64,000 bases of DNA from Lytechinus pictus (GCF_037042905.1 NC_087256.1:29166001-29230000); one strand, 5' to 3'; counted from the first letter of the stretch, positions 46,446 through 58,740 are shown. Notes: generated from the letters alone by a model not told the origin. A program made the numbers and translations.

Positions 46446-46450
46446 ATACA

Positions 46451-47824
46451 ATGAACTGCATAAAGACATCTGACCAACTTCTGGATTACATCCAGCGTAG
46501 CAACGTAAAAACCGTAAGATTTGAGTTTTCAGATATCAATGGGATCACAAGGTGCAAGCTTATATCAACTCACAACCTTAAGGACTTTGCGGTCTATCTG
46601 GATAAGGGAGTTCAGTTCCCATCACTATGGCTCTGTGAAGACACCGAGGGAAAGATATATGATTGTGCTCTCACACAAAAGTATAGATTTACTGATGTCT
46701 CTGGCTTGCCTTCTCTAAACACGTTCACTCTTGTTCCTTGGGACCATGGTCTAGCTCGAATCACAACTGTCATCCACGACCTTCATGGGAAAGCTCCCCT
46801 GATGGAACACCCAAGAAACATAGCGACCCAGCAGCTGGAGCATCTTAAGGACTTGGGATACTCTTTGCTTAGTGGATATGAAGCGGAATTTCGTATAACT
46901 GAAGTGAAGAGTGGAGAACCTGTGTTGAATCAAGTCATTAGTGGAAACGTGCTTCGCCTTCTAATGGCCAACGCTTACATTAAGGATTTGATGGGATATT
47001 TGCCACAGGTTGGGGTGGATGTTGACACAGTTCACTCTGAATCTGATGTAGGGTCACTCGAGGTAACATGCAAACCTTCCTTTGGAATAACTTCTGCTGA
47101 TAAAGTAGTCTTGTGTAAGAATGCATGCAAGGAGATTGCTCTTAACCATGGCTACATTGCATCCTTTATACCAAGTGTAAACGAGTCGTCGGAAGTTTGC
47201 AGTCTTCATTTCAATCATTCTCTTTGGGATAGTAAAACTGGCAATGTTTTTCATGACAAGACAACAGGTGATCTCACAGACATAGCAAAGCATTGGATAG
47301 CTGGTTTGCTTGCACATGCAAGAGCGCTTACTACTCTCATGGCTCCCTCCGTCAATGGCATCAAATCTTTTGGTGCCTATCAACCACCTTCAAGCTTTGA
47401 ACCCTCTTTCGTAACCTGGGGCAAACACAACCGTTCGGTAACCTTTCGTGTTAAAGAAAGTGGTCCGCAGGATTCTTACATTGAAAACAGGATCCCAAGA
47501 AGTGATGCTGACCCCTATGTCATATTAGCGGGTACCGTAGCAGCAGGAATGGATGGTGTCATCAACAAGTTATCACTACCACCTGAGAGCACTGGAGACG
47601 CCAGCAAAGAAAGCAACATCCCACCGCTGACACAAAAAATCCCGTGTGATATGGAAGACGGGGTCAATGCATTGTTGGAAGATAAAGTCTTACGGAGAGC
47701 TCTTGGCGAAGACTTAGTTGACCTCCTTGTTGCTGCCAGAAGAAATGAAATTAAGAGATGTAATGGACCGACGACGAGTAAGCCTGGACCAGATAAATAC
47801 AAAGGGTTTTTTGATGTCATGTAA
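46451..47824 (+). CDS. LGSN-like: Lengsin-like glutamine synthetase homologue
   Basis: The 457-residue frame is a full-length class I glutamine synthetase fold, with an N-terminal beta-grasp domain (about 1-105) and a catalytic barrel (about 106-440). Wording such as SLNTFTLVPWD and FGITSADKVV and the length match metazoan lengsin rather than true metabolic GS. Vertebrate lengsin is a lens protein without known GS activity. Here the metal- and substrate-binding positions of GS seem kept: E144 and E146 (GYEAEF), E197 and E204, H253, R328 and R333 (HNRSVTFR), E345 and R347 (IENR), and a possible flap Glu at 317. The Asp/Ser loop expected around residues 54-62 is not recognisable. It could bind metal and nucleotide without making glutamine; activity is unknown. 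The frame has no breaks and one exon covers it all. Confidence 0.92.
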   Translation: MNCIKTSDQLLDYIQRSNVKTVRFEFSDINGITRCKLISTHNLKDFAVYLDKGVQFPSLWLCEDTEGKIYDCALTQKYRFTDVSGLPSLNTFTLVPWDHGLARITTVIHDLHGKAPLMEHPRNIATQQLEHLKDLGYSLLSGYEAEFRITEVKSGEPVLNQVISGNVLRLLMANAYIKDLMGYLPQVGVDVDTVHSESDVGSLEVTCKPSFGITSADKVVLCKNACKEIALNHGYIASFIPSVNESSEVCSLHFNHSLWDSKTGNVFHDKTTGDLTDIAKHWIAGLLAHARALTTLMAPSVNGIKSFGAYQPPSSFEPSFVTWGKHNRSVTFRVKESGPQDSYIENRIPRSDADPYVILAGTVAAGMDGVINKLSLPPESTGDASKESNIPPLTQKIPCDMEDGVNALLEDKVLRRALGEDLVDLLVAARRNEIKRCNGPTTSKPGPDKYKGFFDVM

Positions 47825-47825
47825 T

Positions 47826-48049
47826 AATAAAATAGAAGTTAATTATTTCTCTGATCACTCTTGGTATTTGCCGGAGACCTTGTATTTTCCAGTCTTCCAT
47901 TACTCCTATTTATCTTTTGCGCAATATTAAAGAACCGTTCGACGGATCAACTAAGTAAGCAACTGTGAAATGTATGTACTCGTGTCATATGACGTTTGGT
48001 TTGACCAATATAGACAGGTCATCGAACCGATACCTTAAAAAGTAATAAA
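47826..48049 (+). terminator. Candidate poly(A) signals after the lengsin-like gene
   Basis: AATAAA occurs at 47826-47831, immediately after the stop codon, and again at 48044-48049. The second is the more usual distance from a stop codon. No transcript data are available to choose. Confidence 0.4.
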
Positions 48050-48182
48050 ACAACCCAAACAATACGAGTCAAGAAAAGAAAACAAAACTAAACTAGAATT
48101 TTAATTCGTCATGAGGACGAATTAGGTGATCTGTCTCTGATTTTCACGATGACGAATACAATCACCATGTTTATTAAGATCA

Positions 48183-48769
48183 TTAAAGGGATGGTCCGGG
48201 CTGAAAGTATTTATAGCTTAATAAATAGAATAGAATTCACTGAGCAAAATGCCGAAAATTTCATCAAAATCGGATAACAAATAACAAAGTTATTGAATTT
48301 TAAAGTTTAGCAATATTTTGTGAAAACAGTCGTCATGAATATTCATTAGGTGGACTGATGATGTCACATCCCCACTTGTTCTTTTGTATTTTATTATATG
48401 AAATTAGGTTTATTCAAATTTTTTCCTCCAAGAACTAGAAAAATTGGATTGACAACTGATTTAGTGCAGTATATATTTATTGCTGCAACTTATTTCATTA
48501 TAAGGGAGACATATTATTCAAACAAGTATGAAATAATGAAAAAAATATGATTTTATGTAGTAACATAAGAAAACGGAAAGTGGGGACGTGACATCAGCCC
48601 ACCTAATGAATATTCATGACGACTGTTTTCACAAAATATTGCAAAACTTTAAACTTCAATAACTTTATCATTTGTTATCCGATTTTGATGAAATTTTCGG
48701 CATTTTGCTCAGTGAATTCTACTCTATGTATAAAGATATAAATATTTTCAGCCCGGACCATCCCTTTAA
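48183..48769. mobile_element. TTAA-flanked foldback MITE (4)
   Basis: The ends TTAAAGGGATGGTCCGGGCT and AGCCCGGACCATCCCTTTAA are perfect inverted repeats, and high similarity continues for about 200 bp in each arm (for example CAGTCGTCATGAATATTCAT and its complement). The shared box ATCGGATAACAAATAACAAAG sits about 90-105 bp from the left end and its complement at the same distance from the right. The high arm identity suggests a young copy. Confidence 0.9.
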
Positions 48770-49589
48770 TGATCATCATGATGAAAACTGAACTTTTCTT
48801 ACGAAAGAATGTGTTTGAAAAAGGGAAATGAGAAAATTGTGTGAAAAGGTGTAGGTCATACACATGGTGCATGTTATATCAAAAGGGATTTTAATCTCTT
48901 TTATTGTGCAATATTTTCATACTCTATTCATACTCTTTATTGGTCAAAAAGTGATTTTGAGCATTTTAAAATTTTTCATCTCTGAATCTATACTCTGTAA
49001 AGTATTCAATATTCGTGTTGTTCTTTAGGTAATGTTATATTTTCTAAATTGATAGATGGGTTTCAAATCTATAATTATATTGCAAAACAACAATATATGG
49101 AGGGTTTGATGAATATTATGACATCTCTTTAATTGCTTTTTGGTTGCATGAAGTTATATTCACTCTATTCACTTGAGAAATCTTGATAGTTTATTCATTC
49201 CATTCATAAAATGGAGGATTTTAAATTTATTCATGTGCGATATATCTCCAATTTGTAAATTTGGTAAAGGGTGCAAGACATGTCGGGCTATCATTATATA
49301 AATATACTCTTTGTCGGCGTAGTTAGGTCAACTTTTATATACATTATTCACTTTAGAATTTGTCCTTGTATTAATTAAGGTGGATAGTTGGGATTTAAAT
49401 CTTTAATTCATGCACATAAGTGCAATATGTGAAGGGCTGAATAAATATCATGTTTTCTATTTAATAACCTTTGGTGATGATATCTTAAGAACTGAATCGC
49501 CAAATAACTCGGCCAAAGTAGTTGATGGATCTTGCTACACAGGTTAATATTAATATATATATATATTGATAAAATTCATTGCCAGGTCC
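48770..49589. other. No feature recognised
   Basis: AT-rich and without coding similarity. Confidence 0.4.
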
Positions 49590-50060
49590 AGTGAGGAAGG
49601 GCTATGATTTGGAATGCTCTTCCTAATCAAGTAAAAGCTGTTAAGATATTCCCCACTTTAAGAGTACATTAACGAAGCACCTAAAACTAGAATCTACTCG
49701 AGAACAGTATTACCAGTAAAAATCACACATTTTGTACAGTTGGTTTCTAGTATTGTAGATAATGTTGGGTATGTTAAAAATGTAACCTTTTTTTACATAT
49801 TTGGTAGATTATTGCTTCAGGTTTTTGCAAATGATTTGATTGATGGATATGTTTTTTTTTTACCATTTTCCATTACTTGTCGTAGTTTACACATTTTTGT
49901 TGTTACAATATATTAATACTTGTACTATCAATAGGACCCCATTGGAAGTATGCCTTTCGGCTTTCATGGGTTATCCTGTCAAGGTTTTCTCCAAATTCAT
50001 TGTATTTGTTATTACCTGTGATATTCTTGACGATTAAATAAATCAATCAATTAAAAAAAA
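49590..50060 (+). pseudogene. 3' end of a truncated LINE
   Basis: The plus strand reads RAMIWNALPNQVKAVKIFPT, the typical carboxyl end of Jockey/CR1-like RT proteins, followed by stops. The 3' part carries TTTCGGCTTTCATGGGTTAT and ends with TTAAATAAATCAATCAATTA and an A-run, as expected for the tail of a retroposed copy. Everything 5' of this is missing. Confidence 0.65.
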
Positions 50061-52384
50061 TCATCACCATTTTGAAATTTCATGGAATAATCATATAGTC
50101 TTAAAGGTGTCTTTTATCTTATTTCAACCCTTTCACACGAAAAATGAATATATCTTAATTATATGGGAGCCATATCAGATTCGTAAATGAAAAACCTTTA
50201 GTGAAATACCTGGTTTTTCAAATTGGTTATCAAATACGCTGAAACTCGCAAAATGTCACATTTTCCTATTTGAAGTAGGAAATTAGCAAATTTTTTGCAC
50301 ATACCGGAATGGGATATTTTACAGAATTATTCTTAAAAGTGTTTTTCAACTGGGCATGACAAAAATGTAAAATTGCCCATTTTTTTTTTGGTGCACTTGG
50401 GTTTCGCCCCGGCCCACTGTGAGCCGCTCCCCCGTTATCGGTTGGTCTATTGATAGCCTAATTACCAATCATCGTCCTCCCCACGACCTGTCTTGTCTCA
50501 ACACGTATGTCTATTGTATACACTACATTAAAATCATTGAATATGTTTATTCAGCTACTGTATGCGATAATGAATGAAGAGATTAAGATGAGATATTCAG
50601 GTAGCTTGCATTATTTGAATAGTTGGTTCTTATGGCGTGTTAGATTAAATTGTAAAGAAAAGAATAGCCAAAAAGTAAGTCTGTTAGATTTTATTTTTAA
50701 ATAATTTTAGGGATCAGTGGGTCATAATGGTTAGTCGCGTGCATTTGAGTGTACGAAAGTCCACACACACAGCTTCAGCACAGGGAACAGTGGTTTTCAT
50801 TAACGTAATATTGCAGAAATCCGGGTATATCTTTTTAACTATTAATAACCTCACACCAGATTGATAATAGTGTGAAAATGTTATCCAAAATTATAATTTG
50901 ATGTAAATATTATTACAATTAATTCACTATTTACATCTCGCTGTTCATTTGAAAGTGTCCATGTTCACAACACTTGCTATGGCAAACGGTCTGAAATCAC
51001 CCATATTTTCTAGACACTTGCACCTTTGCTTTCCCACAGGAATATCCCTAAGGGTAAAAAAGGTCGAGATTGATTGTCATCTCAATGCTAAATAGATTAC
51101 CTACAGTTTGATGTATAATACTTATTACTGGTGTAATGGTTACATCTCATTATTTTCCCAAACTTTGAGATCGAGCAGGCAGAACGTGGCATATTTCTAT
51201 GTACAACGTCACGTGACTAACGTATGATAGTTTCCGTTCCTAGACCCTTTTCAGTTGAAACAATTAATACAGTCCGAACAAACTTAACGCATTTAATGTT
51301 GAAAGTAACAATGTTCTTGTACTATGAAGCTTTGCTCACTGATATTTATAATATAGCTACAGTTTGAGGAAGTAGATATCGAGTCCTGAATTGATTTTGA
51401 TTTGCAATAGGGTCTGCGTAAGTGTACTATATACTAGCAGGCTAGCATCGTCTGCTACGTAAACCAAATGAGCGAACATGACCGAAACTAACCATTATGG
51501 GTACACTGTTTGCTCATCGACATACAAAAAAATTATACCAAGGCTTCATATCAGTCGTAATCATGTTCATTATTATTTTCCTGCAGTATTAGCTAGTCAT
51601 TTCAATATCGCGGAAGGCCTCCGCATAAGGTCTCGTCTAGAGAGAGCCGATAACTTCACATCTTATCGAGATATCACGGTACATTCATCCTTAGACGAGT
51701 GCGGGCCATCGCGGAGGATGCAGTCATCGTCATCCCGCACCCTTTCGCCAAAGGGGAGGGGGTTGAATCTTTGGACAAATGGTTCAGTTGTTCCAGTCAA
51801 CGTGACGCTTACCTGTGCTCCCAACGCGCCCTTTCAGTAAAACGGGGGGGGGGGTGGCTTCGGACGATAGGTGGGTTCCCGACTCGATGATACCCTTATT
51901 TTTGGTACAAGCCTATAAGATCAGGGGGATACTGAGGTGACGTCATTTTCTCAATTGAATAATACGGTAAATATAGTTACTTACAAGACACATGCAGGAA
52001 TTTATCTTTTTATATTTCTCTGTCTATACCCCCCTTTTTTCTCACTTTTTCACCCCGTTCTTACCCTCGGGTTCATCGCCCCTACATCACACATACACGT
52101 CTCCTTGAAAAAATCTATTCCATCATCATAAATCAATAAAGAAAATATAAAAAGTCATAACTGTTATTCTTTCAAGGCGCCAATATAATGGAAGGGGAAC
52201 ATTGTAGGTTTGTACAGAAGTCTATTAGTATCTATCTACGGCGTATGATTAAACAGGTTTGATGAGTGAGTGGAGTAAATGTCACTACCTCTAAATGAAT
52301 GTCTCGATGACAAAGGAAATGATTATAGATTTCCCGAAAAGTCCACTAGCCCCATCCAGGGGCAGTAGTTAAAAGAATACAATC
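50061..52384. other. No gene recognised
   Basis: A 120-codon open frame at 51478-51840 has no recognisable domain, no signal peptide and no flanking splice or promoter signal, and runs into a G-run at 51843. I do not call it. Confidence 0.4.
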
Positions 52385-52800
52385 TGAATGGACAAGTCCA
52401 TCCAAACAAAAAGTTGATCTGAATAAAAAAGAGAAATATCCAACCAGCATAACACTGAAAATTCAATCAAAAACGGATGTAAAATAAGAAAGTTATAATA
52501 TTCTAAATTATTGCTTTATTACACAAATCAGCTGTAAGGACATCCTGGTTGGTATGCAAATGGGGGAACTGAATCAACTGATGACATCACCCATTAACCT
52601 TCTTTTGTATTTAATTATATGAAATATGAAAATTTTTCATTTTCTCCTCATCATGGGAAACAAAGTGTTAGTGCTTCCTGAACACGAGGAATATAACAAT
52701 GAATTGTTTTTTGACATTTCCTGATTCAGTAAATTTGGTCACTGTTGTCAAATGTAAAAAGAAATGAAAGATTGCTTAATTCAAACAATAAAAAACGCAA
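52385..52800. mobile_element. Truncated foldback MITE, same class as 38728-39309
   Basis: Starts near GGACAAGTCCATCC and carries CAAAAAGTTGATCTGAATAA, ATCAAAAACGGATGTAAAAT, AAGAAAGTTATAATATTC, and GATGACATCACCCATTAAC. The matching right terminus is missing, so it is a 5' portion. Confidence 0.6.
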
Positions 52801-53230
52801 ACTTAATTATAATGAACGTTTCTGACATAAATTGCCTAAACAGCCGTGTCCTTGTTGCATGCCCATGTACAGTATAATGACACGAAATGTTGCAATAATT
52901 ACCTGTGTATGTTACCTTGTCTGCTATTTGTTCTCGACTACATACATGTAGCTTCATGATTTTCAGATATCCGTCTGAGTCGTGATGGTTATAGACCTAC
53001 GCCGTGTACGTGTTTCACGTTTGATTTGAGCAGAGGATTTGAGGGACTTTCGTCATCATTTCTTTGCGACTTTGTGAACGAATGTAGACACTGTGAAGCT
53101 TGATCCATTGCTGGCAAATTTCGAGGTACTCTTTGCGTCAAGTTATCTCATAATCCTTTAAACTGTACCAGCTCAAAGAAAAGGGATAGCAAAGCATTGT
53201 ATTTTTGTGTGTTCAGAACTGGACCTGGAC

Positions 53231-54310
53231 ATGGAAGAGAACATGAATTCAACAAACAATATGGCGGCCGATGGACGTACTCATCCTGCTTGGTATATTA
53301 TTATTGCCACGTGTTTCATCTTTGTTGGAATTACAGGCCTGGTGGGCAACTACCTGACGATCGTATCGGTATTTCTTTCGACCAAACTTAGAACCAAGAC
53401 CAATGTATTTGTAGTTAATCTCGCAGTGTGCGATTTGATTACATGTTCGACTGTAGTTCCAGGACAAGTTTGGGCTCTCTATTATCACCCCAAGAACCGT
53501 CTGTACATCCCAATGTTGTAGCTATTGCTACAGTTTACACTTTCACTTCAGTGCGTACCTCCGTCTTGACCTTGGCCATGATTGCATTCCTTAGGTGTGT
53601 TAAGATAACTGGGTCCATGACTACTTTTAATAAACTGTTCACGATGCCGAAAATGGCATTCTCCATTTTGGGTACCTAGACACTTCCGATCTCATCTAAC
53701 CTCGTCTTCTATTTCTGTGGATGGCGGGCTATATACGACCCAGATGTTAAATTGTACAGACCCTATCCATTGCAAAGTGGAAACGGTCTCTCAGCGTTTG
53801 CTTCTGTTGCCGACACGACATGTACTGTCACCTCTCTCTTGCTCATATTGTTTTGTTATTTAAAGATAATTCTTCATGTTAGAACTCTCAGGAGAAGATT
53901 AGCTCCTGCAGCCCAAGATCTGGAACACAGGGAAGCAAATCAGAACGAACCCTCGCCGATAAACCTGCAAGCTCAGAACCAACTGCCTAACCCTAGGGCA
54001 AGGCAAGTCATCCCCCAGAAAGACGAGAACATAATTGCACGTGAAGTAACAGTTACAAAGAACCTTGCTGTGGTTAATGTAGTATTTTCATGTTTCCTAC
54101 TTTTCCCGTTCATCCCAAATACTACCTAGTCAATTCTGGATCACACTTGGTTTTCTTATGGTTTTGAGCAATTCTGCAATGAATCCAATTATCTACGCCC
54201 TCAAACACAAAGATTTTCATCAGGTGTTTCGATGTATCATTACAGGTTCTCTTCATAAGATTCCATTTCCATCCAGACCATTGAGAGCCTTGTTAGACAC
54301 TCTGACATGA
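53231..54310 (+). pseudogene. Rhodopsin-like (class A) GPCR pseudogene
   Basis: All seven helices can be followed: TM1 (FIFVGITGLVGNYLTIVSVF, with the GN motif), TM2 (NLAVCDLIT), TM3 ending in FLRCVKI in place of D/E-R-Y, TM4, TM5 (SLLLILFCYLKIILHV), TM6 (VVNVVFSCFLLFPFIP) and TM7 (MNPIIYALKHKDF, the NPxxY motif). The N-terminus has an N-glycosylation site and no signal peptide. Similarity is loosely to melatonin/Moody-like receptors. A frameshift near 53485, a TAG at 53677-53679 and a frameshift near 54120 break it. The TAG falls where TM4 normally has its conserved Trp. A TGTTCAG acceptor lies just upstream of the ATG, as in the lengsin-like gene. Sequencing error could explain part but probably not all of the damage. 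Confidence 0.85.
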
Positions 54311-54654
54311 ATGTTGTAGAGCAGCAAACTGACGGGTTCGAAAGTAAAAATGGCTGACACTGGGGTCATATGTGACATTACTAAATTACAAACATTTAAA
54401 ATGAAATAATAAAAAAATTGATAAACCATCTGATAAAGCATCGGCAATCAAAATGAATTTTTCTTTTAAAGTCAGTATAAATTATCATCATAGAGGACAG
54501 TCACGGACTTCGTTTAAATGAAAGAAAATAACAAGTTCTTCATTTTGTAGCTCTGCAAGGCTTTATTGGCAAGGTAAATCATACACTCCTGAAATTCACA
54601 CTGACTGTTGATAACAACCGCGCAAGAACGAAAGCAAACCTAAATAAAAAACAG

Positions 54655-54800
54655 TTTTTAGAGGTAATAGAAAAAATCAGACAAATAGACAGTTGAAAGT
54701 TTGAACAATATCGGACAAATAATAAGAAAATTATGAATTTTATGAAAGTTGTAAAAAGTGGTAATTACTATAGTCCTACCCATGGAGACTTCAAATCGGT
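54655..54800. mobile_element. Fragment of TTAA MITE family (3)
   Basis: GAAAGTTTGAACAATATCGG, AAATAATAAGAAAATTATGA and CCCATGGAGACTTCAAATCG match the right arm of the MITE at 45200-45799 in reverse orientation. Only about 140 bp are present. Confidence 0.65.
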
Positions 54801-56640
54801 TGCATACGCGATGTCACTAAGTATACATTTTGAACAATTGCCTTAAATCTTCATGATCATCCAATTTCTCAAACATAGGCACACATTCCATGATCATGTC
54901 ACAGTATGATAATCGTGCGTTTTTAATTGAAAAAAATAATTGGTATTTCATTGAGTGAAGATGTCATTTTGTAGAAAAGTTACATTATGTTAACCATTGA
55001 TTTTTTATTAAAAATTCGAACGAAGCAATAAAAGGTGAATCAAATCCATGGGTAAGCTTTTCCATACGGGGAGAGAGAAAAGAAGATGATTGGCAGATGA
55101 AAGAAAATTCGGGTAAACTTTATAAAGAAAATTTTGAATATATAAATACTGCACGAAATATTTCATTACCTGACCACCTATGATTGTTTGAGAATCTGTA
55201 ATTGAGCGCACAAAAGATTTCCTTGTGATGCGTAGATCAAAGAAAACTACTTTAATGAATAAAGTTAAAAGAATTATTATCCTTTCAAGGAGTTTTAGAC
55301 ATATTAAAGCAAGAGGGCATATAACATTATGATATTTCAGTAATATGCTAGTACTCTGTGGGAAAATATAATAGGTGACACCACAAATTAGCTAGCAATT
55401 TATTACATGACAAATATAAATTATCCTTTCGTCTTGTTAGAATTTACCCACTAACATGTCCATGCTCCCAATTTAAGATTCAAATAGTCTTAGTGATCAA
55501 ATTTTTAAAATATTCGTAACTTTATTATTCATTCTCCCCCTAACTGTCACTTTCATTTTTCCCGGCCTATGTTTATATGCTTTCACACAAATCAATTTAG
55601 TACCAATACTTGAAATTGAAATTAATTAAAGGTAACCTGAAGTAAGCAAGGTAAATTATAAGTGATGTGAATTATCTTTATTGAAATGGAAATGACGGGT
55701 TCCATAGGGTTCCATAATGTTTGCCCATTATGATGATAAAATATCACATTGAAGAAAATGTTATTTGACCTGTCATCACGGACGATACTCTGCAATTTTT
55801 GTGTAACTTTGGTATATTCGGTCTTTGTTGATTATCACTCTGTATACACGATTTCTCCTTTCTTTTTGCTTATGTGTTTAATTTAGCTGAGTTTATCAGA
55901 TGTATTTATCATTTAGCTACATACACAATGGATTTTTACATAATTTTTAAGAACAAACGTATTAAAGAAAATGCACAGTCGAATAACGGACACGCGATAT
56001 ATTTGAATGATTGGAACATAGTTTGTTTGAATCTGATATATTTAGATTCAAATTGCACCTAGTATTTTAGGCATATAGCTCTTGTCGTATGTATGGATAC
56101 CGAATCAAATTCCATGTAAAAAGTTTATTTAAAAAGAATAATTGGCCTATATACTGTTTAATGCAAGGATTCCTTTTATGTTGGTCATATTTATTCTGAT
56201 GAGACTCTCAGAGAGAGATTTCAGCTTGGATAAAATATTTTGGTACTATGGAATGAATCGGAAAGGCTCTTCTCCTTTTGGGGCAACATTATTGTCTTAC
56301 GTTTAGTCTGTATTATAACTAGATTAATAATAAATTATTTTAACCACATTTCTAAGAGTGTCTATAACTCTTTGTTTTAACTAAGTTAATTTTGTATTCA
56401 TTATAATTACGTTTTATGTACCATATAATGTGTAAGTACACTTTATTCTTAAGTTCATATGTTTACACTAGTACTTCGCAAATTTAACAAATCAACCCTA
56501 TTACTAATTACTTCACATCTGATTTCGATCGTTGATTCATGTTTCGTTATTTGGAAGTATAGCTACGTAAGTGATTTTCAAACCCTAAAATATGTCTTGA
56601 ACAGAGTGTCTGTGAGAGCTTATATGCCAGAGATCGATAT
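54801..56640. other. No feature recognised
   Basis: AT-rich sequence without recognisable genes, inverted repeats or SINE boxes. Confidence 0.4.
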
Positions 56641-56644
56641 ACCG

Positions 56645-57212
56645 CGTGAGTAAAAAAAAATGACACCTCACAAATCCCGTAATGAAAAAGTATGTCATGA
56701 ACACATAATTATACTATGTATGGCCTAAACGAGTATGTTCTCCAAAATAAGTTGATACCATATTATGTGGTATGTGTTAATGCTTGGATAATCAGGAGGT
56801 ATTCTTTGCAGTGATGTAAATTTTGACTTGCGCCATAATCTTATTACCCTCCATTTCAAAAACATTTTCAATAATTTACATCATAATTGTTTAATAAACA
56901 CTTTTTAGAATCAATTCTCAAGTTAATTTCATTGAGAAGGAATTTGCAAACATGTTTACTAACTCATGTAGGATTATCCTATCATTGGCATCTGGATTCA
57001 TTCATAGCAGTCATGCCTTACTTTTGCGCAGGTCAAAATTTACATCACTGGAAAGAATACCTTCTGATTATCAAACCGTTAACAAATAACACATAAATAT
57101 GGTATCAAATTAATTGGGAGAAAATACTCTATCCAGCCATAATGATTATGCGTTTATAACATATTCTTTCTTAAATTGGGGATTTGTGAGGTGTCATTTT
57201 TTATCTCACACA
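56645..57212. mobile_element. 568-bp inverted-repeat element
   Basis: The outer repeats AAAATGACACCTCACAAATC (left) and GATTTGTGAGGTGTCATTTT (right) are mirror complements. Inner repeats TGATGTAAATTTTGACTTGC and GTCAAAATTTACATCACTGG (56812 and 57031) extend the foldback. No coding capacity and no clear target duplication. Confidence 0.72.
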
Positions 57213-57968
57213 GTAGAGTGTGTATCTGAGAGAGAGATAGAGTGAGAGAACTTGAGCTGGAAGAAAGAAGGGGGGGGGGGAGAGTGGGAGAGACAAAGGA
57301 AAGGGGCGGAATCAGAGTTACGAATGTAATCTGTCCCAGTAATTATACGGTAACCATGCAGATGCTTATGTTCACTTAGCAAATTGTAATCATTTTCATA
57401 AGTTCTTACTGCTCGCGTTGGTATGATATTATAGGCTTACTTAATCTAGACACGTATATAGGAATATTATACTAAAACTACTACCTCCATAGTTTGTCTT
57501 TACATTCACGATTCTTTCCAGTCCTTTTGATTGTTAGAGGATATCACTGGTATGCAAAAAGAGGGCGGCAGTATATTTCGATAGGGGGAGATAAGATGGC
57601 CTATATGAGACTTTTTTTTCTCAATTGAATAATAGGGGTATTATATAGGGTAGACGACCGAAAGTTCTCTTTAAGGCTATTTTTTCTGTTCCTTTCCCTA
57701 TTTTTCTTCATATTTCCTCCTCACTTTTTTTCTTCAAAACTTAAAAAGTAAATGGCCCGTTCCCTACGAAATGTCGTGCCCTGTCTGCACATGGAGCCGT
57801 CACTATAGGCATGAAACAAAATTTGTGCAATGTTGATATAATTATTTAACCAATCATTTATAATATATATATATATATATATATATAGTCAAATCGTCTT
57901 GACATTTTTTCGCCTAAGTATTTGGTACAAGACACAGTAGTCATGTTAAAGAGTGGATGCCTGTTTAC

Positions 57969-58027
<59 letters not shown>

Positions 58028-58386
58028 GCTTGGGGGAAAGCAGCTGTTGACCACACCCCCAGAAATAAAAAAAAATATCATATTTTTTTACTGAAGACTT
58101 TCACAAAATTCACCGAAAGCCGAGTGTGCTCTTATCCTTGATTATCACTTTAGAAAATGCAAAAGCACCCCAGTGACAATTTCGTTTGGCTTTGTTTCCT
58201 CACTTCCGATTTTTTTTTTAAATTCAGGTTTTACACATTCCCCAGGCCTTCCCCGGAAAGAAATATCTGGGCATGGGCACGTGACCAATTACATTTGTGT
58301 TTGTTGTCTTGGTTTTTCACTTATTAAGCCTTCACCTTCTTGTTTGTGCAAAAAATAAGATCGAGGGACAAATTTACTTTGCAAAC
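57213..58386. repeat. Simple repeats; no gene
   Basis: Two TA microsatellites at about 57861-57888 and 57971-58024, a GA-rich stretch at 57222-57305, and otherwise unremarkable sequence. Confidence 0.6.
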
Positions 58387-58740
58387 AGGGGCGGATCCAT
58401 GCAGCTTTCGCCAATAAGGGGGGGGGGGACGAAAAAAAAATCACCCAGATTTTCTCCGATCGGCCTCTCAAAGATGATTTTTGGTTGTTTCTTTGAAGGG
58501 GTAGTCCTAACAGTCACTTCTTAGCTTTATACTTTTAAAACAACATAAATATGTGATAATCTCATAAGCCCTATTTAGATAGTGCGAGCGCGAAGCGAGA
58601 GCTACAATTTTTGGAAATGTCACGTACGTTGTCTTGAAAATTGAACATTCTGTGCAATGTTTTGTGATCATAAACAAGGTGCATAAGATAATCACAGCGA
58701 GCGCGCCTGGCGAAGAGGTAATTATCGATGCTTTAGATGT
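58387..58740. mobile_element. hAT-like left-end fragment
   Basis: CAGGGGCGGATCCATGCAG followed by a G-run and boxes like GCGAGCGCGAAGCGAGAGCT (58583) and GCGAGCGCGCCTGGCGAAG (58698) match the style of elements D and E. No right terminus is present. Confidence 0.45.

Noticed and set aside
46394..46450. An upstream ATG that would lengthen the lengsin-like protein by 19 residues
   Set aside because: It precedes a branch-point-like sequence, a T-rich tract and an AG acceptor, so it is almost certainly intronic.
51478..51840. A 120-codon frame as a small gene
   Set aside because: No recognisable domain, start context or splice signal, and a G-run follows the stop.
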